A DNA stretch of 37,317 nt, taken from Methylococcales bacterium (GTDB taxonomy: Bacteria; Pseudomonadota; Gammaproteobacteria; Methylococcales; Methylomonadaceae). The notes under the pieces are model-generated. The model worked only from the letters and a program-made list of their open reading frames with translations, searched no databases and was not told where the DNA came from. The position numbers and the translations under genes were made by a program. This document shows positions 35,233 through 37,317 of the stretch, in pieces. Numbering within the stretch: position 1 is the stretch's first letter; every line of letters begins with the position of its first letter. Where the stretch lies: positions 1 through 37,317 of the forward strand of contig SHZG01000004.1 of NCBI GenBank assembly GCA_009692395.1, given 5' to 3'.

Positions 35233-35286
35233 TATGTTTTTATCAGAAAAATACGAGCTTTATTAGTATTAAATCCAGAAATACAT

Positions 35287-35311
35287 CTGCGAGGTCTTTG
35301 AGACCTCGCAG
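35287..35311. repeat. Perfect palindrome between glnS and the methyltransferase
   Basis: CTGCGAGGTCT and AGACCTCGCAG form an 11-bp perfect stem around TTG. The arms share the GCGAGGTCT/AGACCTCGC elements of the 33-base palindromes at 31695 and 37097, but in rearranged order. It lies 14 bases beyond the glnS stop. Confidence 0.8.
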
Positions 35312-35325
35312 GTTTGAATGAAACA

Positions 35326-36990
35326 TTAATCCTTAACCCAACCGTCTCTCAATGTCACAGTGCGATTAAATACCAACTTACCATCGACACTATCAACCGC
35401 ATCTAAATAAAAATAACCCGTGCGTTCAAACTGATAACGGTTATCCACACTGGCAGCCGCTAAACTGGCTTCAACGCGGCAAGCACTCAACACTTCTAAA
35501 GAATCGTGATTAATAACATCCAAGAAGTTTTCTTCGCTATCAGGTTGCGGCACGGTGAATAAACGACTGTATAAACGGATTTCAGCAGGTTGAGAATGTG
35601 CTTCTGAGACCCAATGAATCACGCCTTTGACTTTGCGTCCTTCGGGGTTTTTGCCTAAGGTTTCCGTGTCATAAGAACAACGTAATTCAATAATCTTGCC
35701 GTCTGCGTCTTTGATAACTGCATCACAACGCATCACATAAGAACCGCGTAAGCGAACTTCGCCGCCTTCAATCAGTCGTTTGTATTTTGGTGGTGGGATT
35801 TCAGAAAAATCATCCTGTTCAATCAGAATGACTTTAGAAAACGGCACAATACGTTTGCCGAGTTCATGACGTTGCGGATGATTGCTGACCTCTAGCTCCT
35901 CAATACAATCATCGGGATAATTAGTAATCACCACGCGCAAAGGTTGCAACACCGCCATTGCCCGCAAGGCGTTTTCGTTTAAATCTTCGCGTATGCAGTA
36001 TTCCAACACGCCCATTTCTATCCACGAATTTTGTTTAGTCACGCCGATGCGTTCACAAAAATCACGGATAGCTTTAGGGGTAAAACCCGCACGGCGTAAC
36101 CCTGCAATCGTGGGCATACGCGGATCATCCCAACCGTTGACGTGTTTTTCCATCACGAGTTGGTTTAATTTACGTTTGCTGACAATGGTGTATTCCAATT
36201 GCAAACGGGCAAATTCAATTTGTTGTGGATGACAAGCAATGTCGATGTTATCCAATACCCAATCATACAATGGGCGGTGGTCTTCAAATTCTAAAGTACA
36301 TAAAGAATGGGTAATGCCTTCGAGTGCGTCAGAAATACAGTGCGTGTAATCGTACATCGGATAAATACACCACGCATCGCCTGTGCGGTGATGATGCACA
36401 CGGCGAATACGATACAGCGCGGGATCACGCATATTAATATTCGGTGATGCCATGTCGATTTTAGCGCGTAATACATACTGACCATCGGCGAATTCACCTG
36501 CTCGCATTCGTGTGAATAAATCCAGACTTTCTGCAATGGGGCGGTTACGGTTGGGGCTGTCTTGCCCTGCTTCGGTCAATGTGCCACGCAGAGTACGCAT
36601 TTGTTCAGCGGTTAAATTATCAATATAAGCCAAGTCCTTTTCAATCAACTGCACTGCATATTGATACAGCTGTTCAAAATAATCTGAGGCATGATACAAA
36701 CCTGACCATTGAAAACCTAGCCACTGCACATCACGCTCGATGGATTCCATGTATTCGATGCTTTCTTTTTCGGGATTAGTATCGTCAAAACGCAGATTAC
36801 AAGTGCCGTTGTTTTCGATAGCGGTGCCAAAATTTAAACAAATGGATTTTGCATGACCGATATGCAGATAACCATTGGGTTCAGGCGGAAAACGCGTGGC
36901 AACGTTGCCGTTATGTTTGTTGGTTTTTAAATCATTGGCGATGATTTGGCGAATAAAATTGGCAGGCAAGTTAGTTTCGTTGGTAGACAT
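35326..36990 (-). CDS. glnS: Glutaminyl-tRNA synthetase
   Basis: Class I synthetase charging tRNA-Gln. The HIGH motif is in [15 protein letters not shown] (about residues 36-50). [10 protein letters not shown] (nucleotide and tRNA contact) and the KMSKS-equivalent VSKRKLN, in place of the usual MSKRKLN, follow. The C-terminal two-barrel anticodon-binding domain carries [10 protein letters not shown] and [11 protein letters not shown]. Length 554 equals E. coli GlnRS. It is GlnRS rather than GluRS by the [15 protein letters not shown] signature. The gene appears monocistronic with palindromes on both sides. No strong ribosome binding site is visible before the ATG. Confidence 0.96.
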   Translation of the reverse strand: MSTNETNLPANFIRQIIANDLKTNKHNGNVATRFPPEPNGYLHIGHAKSICLNFGTAIENNGTCNLRFDDTNPEKESIEYMESIERDVQWLGFQWSGLYHASDYFEQLYQYAVQLIEKDLAYIDNLTAEQMRTLRGTLTEAGQDSPNRNRPIAESLDLFTRMRAGEFADGQYVLRAKIDMASPNINMRDPALYRIRRVHHHRTGDAWCIYPMYDYTHCISDALEGITHSLCTLEFEDHRPLYDWVLDNIDIACHPQQIEFARLQLEYTIVSKRKLNQLVMEKHVNGWDDPRMPTIAGLRRAGFTPKAIRDFCERIGVTKQNSWIEMGVLEYCIREDLNENALRAMAVLQPLRVVITNYPDDCIEELEVSNHPQRHELGKRIVPFSKVILIEQDDFSEIPPPKYKRLIEGGEVRLRGSYVMRCDAVIKDADGKIIELRCSYDTETLGKNPEGRKVKGVIHWVSEAHSQPAEIRLYSRLFTVPQPDSEENFLDVINHDSLEVLSACRVEASLAAASVDNRYQFERTGYFYLDAVDSVDGKLVFNRTVTLRDGWVKD

Positions 36991-37096
36991 GAAATTTTTT
37001 TAAATGTAATGAAGGAGTCAGCGGCAAAAGCGCGATATTTGAACAACTGCGATTATACCCTGCACGGTCAAGGTTTTGAAAAAGTGATTTGAGTGT

Positions 37097-37129
37097 AGAC
37101 CTGCAAGGTTTTAAAAACCGCCGAGGTCT
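37097..37129. repeat. Degenerate copy of the 33-base palindrome
   Basis: AGACCTGCAAGGTTTT then AAAAACCGCCGAGGTCT has the same length as the perfect palindrome at 31695 and differs at a few arm positions. It lies between the glnS promoter region and the IS end. Confidence 0.75.
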
Positions 37130-37170
37130 GAGTCTAAAAGTGGTTTTATGCACAGAAAGAATCAATGACT

Positions 37171-37189
37171 GGTAGTGGGTTAAATCTGT
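37171..37189 (+). repeat. IS terminal inverted repeat (left end of the right element)
   Basis: GGTAGTGGGTTAAATCTGT is the exact reverse complement of 250-268 and stands 55 bases before a transposase-like start codon, as expected of an IS left end. Confidence 0.8.
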
Positions 37190-37243
37190 GATGATAGATT
37201 AAAATCACGGGCAGAATAAAATCACACTTACCTAAAAGACCTT

Positions 37244-37317
37244 ATGAGCTGCTACCAAGAAATCACCTGTCCATTCTGTAAAAGTAACCAGATTGGCAAG
37301 TCAGGACGCAATGCAAC
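37244..37317 (+). CDS. Transposase N-terminus, zinc-ribbon type (partial)
   Basis: The frame MSCYQEITCPFCKSNQIGKSGRNA runs off the window. CPFCxSxxIxKxGR is the first half of the zinc ribbon that opens IS1-type InsA proteins and related transposases. The catalytic part is outside the window, so the family stays open. It is too short to appear in the ORF track. Confidence 0.65.
   Translation, partial: MSCYQEITCPFCKSNQIGKSGRNA

Larger units (their letters stand above)
37171..37317 (+). mobile_element. Insertion sequence, left end only (truncated by window)
   Basis: It begins with the terminal repeat and contains the 5' end of a transposase gene in the + direction. The same terminal repeat bounds the element at the other edge of the window. 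Family is probably IS1-like by the zinc ribbon, not certain. Confidence 0.7.

Overview
The window reads as chromosomal DNA of a moderately AT-rich gammaproteobacterium. Evidence is the kdsD-kdsC-lptC-lptA-lptB-rpoN-hpf-rapZ run, HflD, WaaF, KdsC/KdsD, GlnS, ClpS-ClpA and a YajR-type transporter. These point to an LPS-bearing gammaproteobacterium outside the enterics, perhaps Methylococcales or Thiotrichales; the order is a guess. Most of the window is housekeeping DNA, with short accessory and decaying patches and many small dispersed palindromes.

Layout. 1-268: end of an insertion sequence, with an IS630-like transposase tail and a terminal inverted repeat. 384-2222 (-): speA. 2413-8438 (+): a tightly packed envelope and sigma-54 operon (Kdo synthesis, Lpt bridge and ATPase, rpoN, hpf, rapZ), without the ptsN usually found between hpf and rapZ. 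8439-10924 (-): dnaB-alr. 11122-12411 (+): mtaB. 12468-12983 (-): small periplasmic protein. 13293-15936 (+): a decaying patch with a J-domain gene carrying one in-frame stop, a Cys-rich secreted ORF, and a NodU-type carbamoyltransferase carrying two in-frame stops. 15973-16914 (-): pip. 17204-19801 (+): clpS-clpA. 19843-21168 (-): infA and queA. 21248-21334: tRNA-Leu(CAA) with a strong terminator. 21492-24320 (+): ICMT-like membrane methyltransferase, a probable beta-propeller protein and waaF. 24469-25857 (+): yajR-like transporter. 25855-26157: MITE-like and palindromic repeats. 26159-29497 (-): PAS-GGDEF-EAL protein. 29597-33103 (-): hflD followed by a Gld-type ABC exporter. 33230-35232 (-): a restriction-modification pair resembling HaeII. 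35326-36990 (-): glnS. 37171-37317: start of a second insertion sequence whose terminal repeat exactly matches the one at 250-268.

How the genes fit together. The kds/lpt genes make Kdo and carry LPS to the outer membrane, and WaaF adds the second heptose to the inner core. RpoN, HPF and RapZ link nitrogen status, ribosome hibernation and amino-sugar control. Alr feeds peptidoglycan synthesis. ClpS delivers N-degron substrates to ClpA; its usual neighbour infA lies just beyond, convergent.

I see no strong candidate for a wholly new defence or mobile system. The points most worth a second look are the cluster of three in-frame stop codons at 13.5-15.3 kb, the altered catalytic neighbourhood of the HaeII-like nuclease, the ICMT-like/propeller/waaF cluster, the matching IS ends at both edges, and the repeat families.
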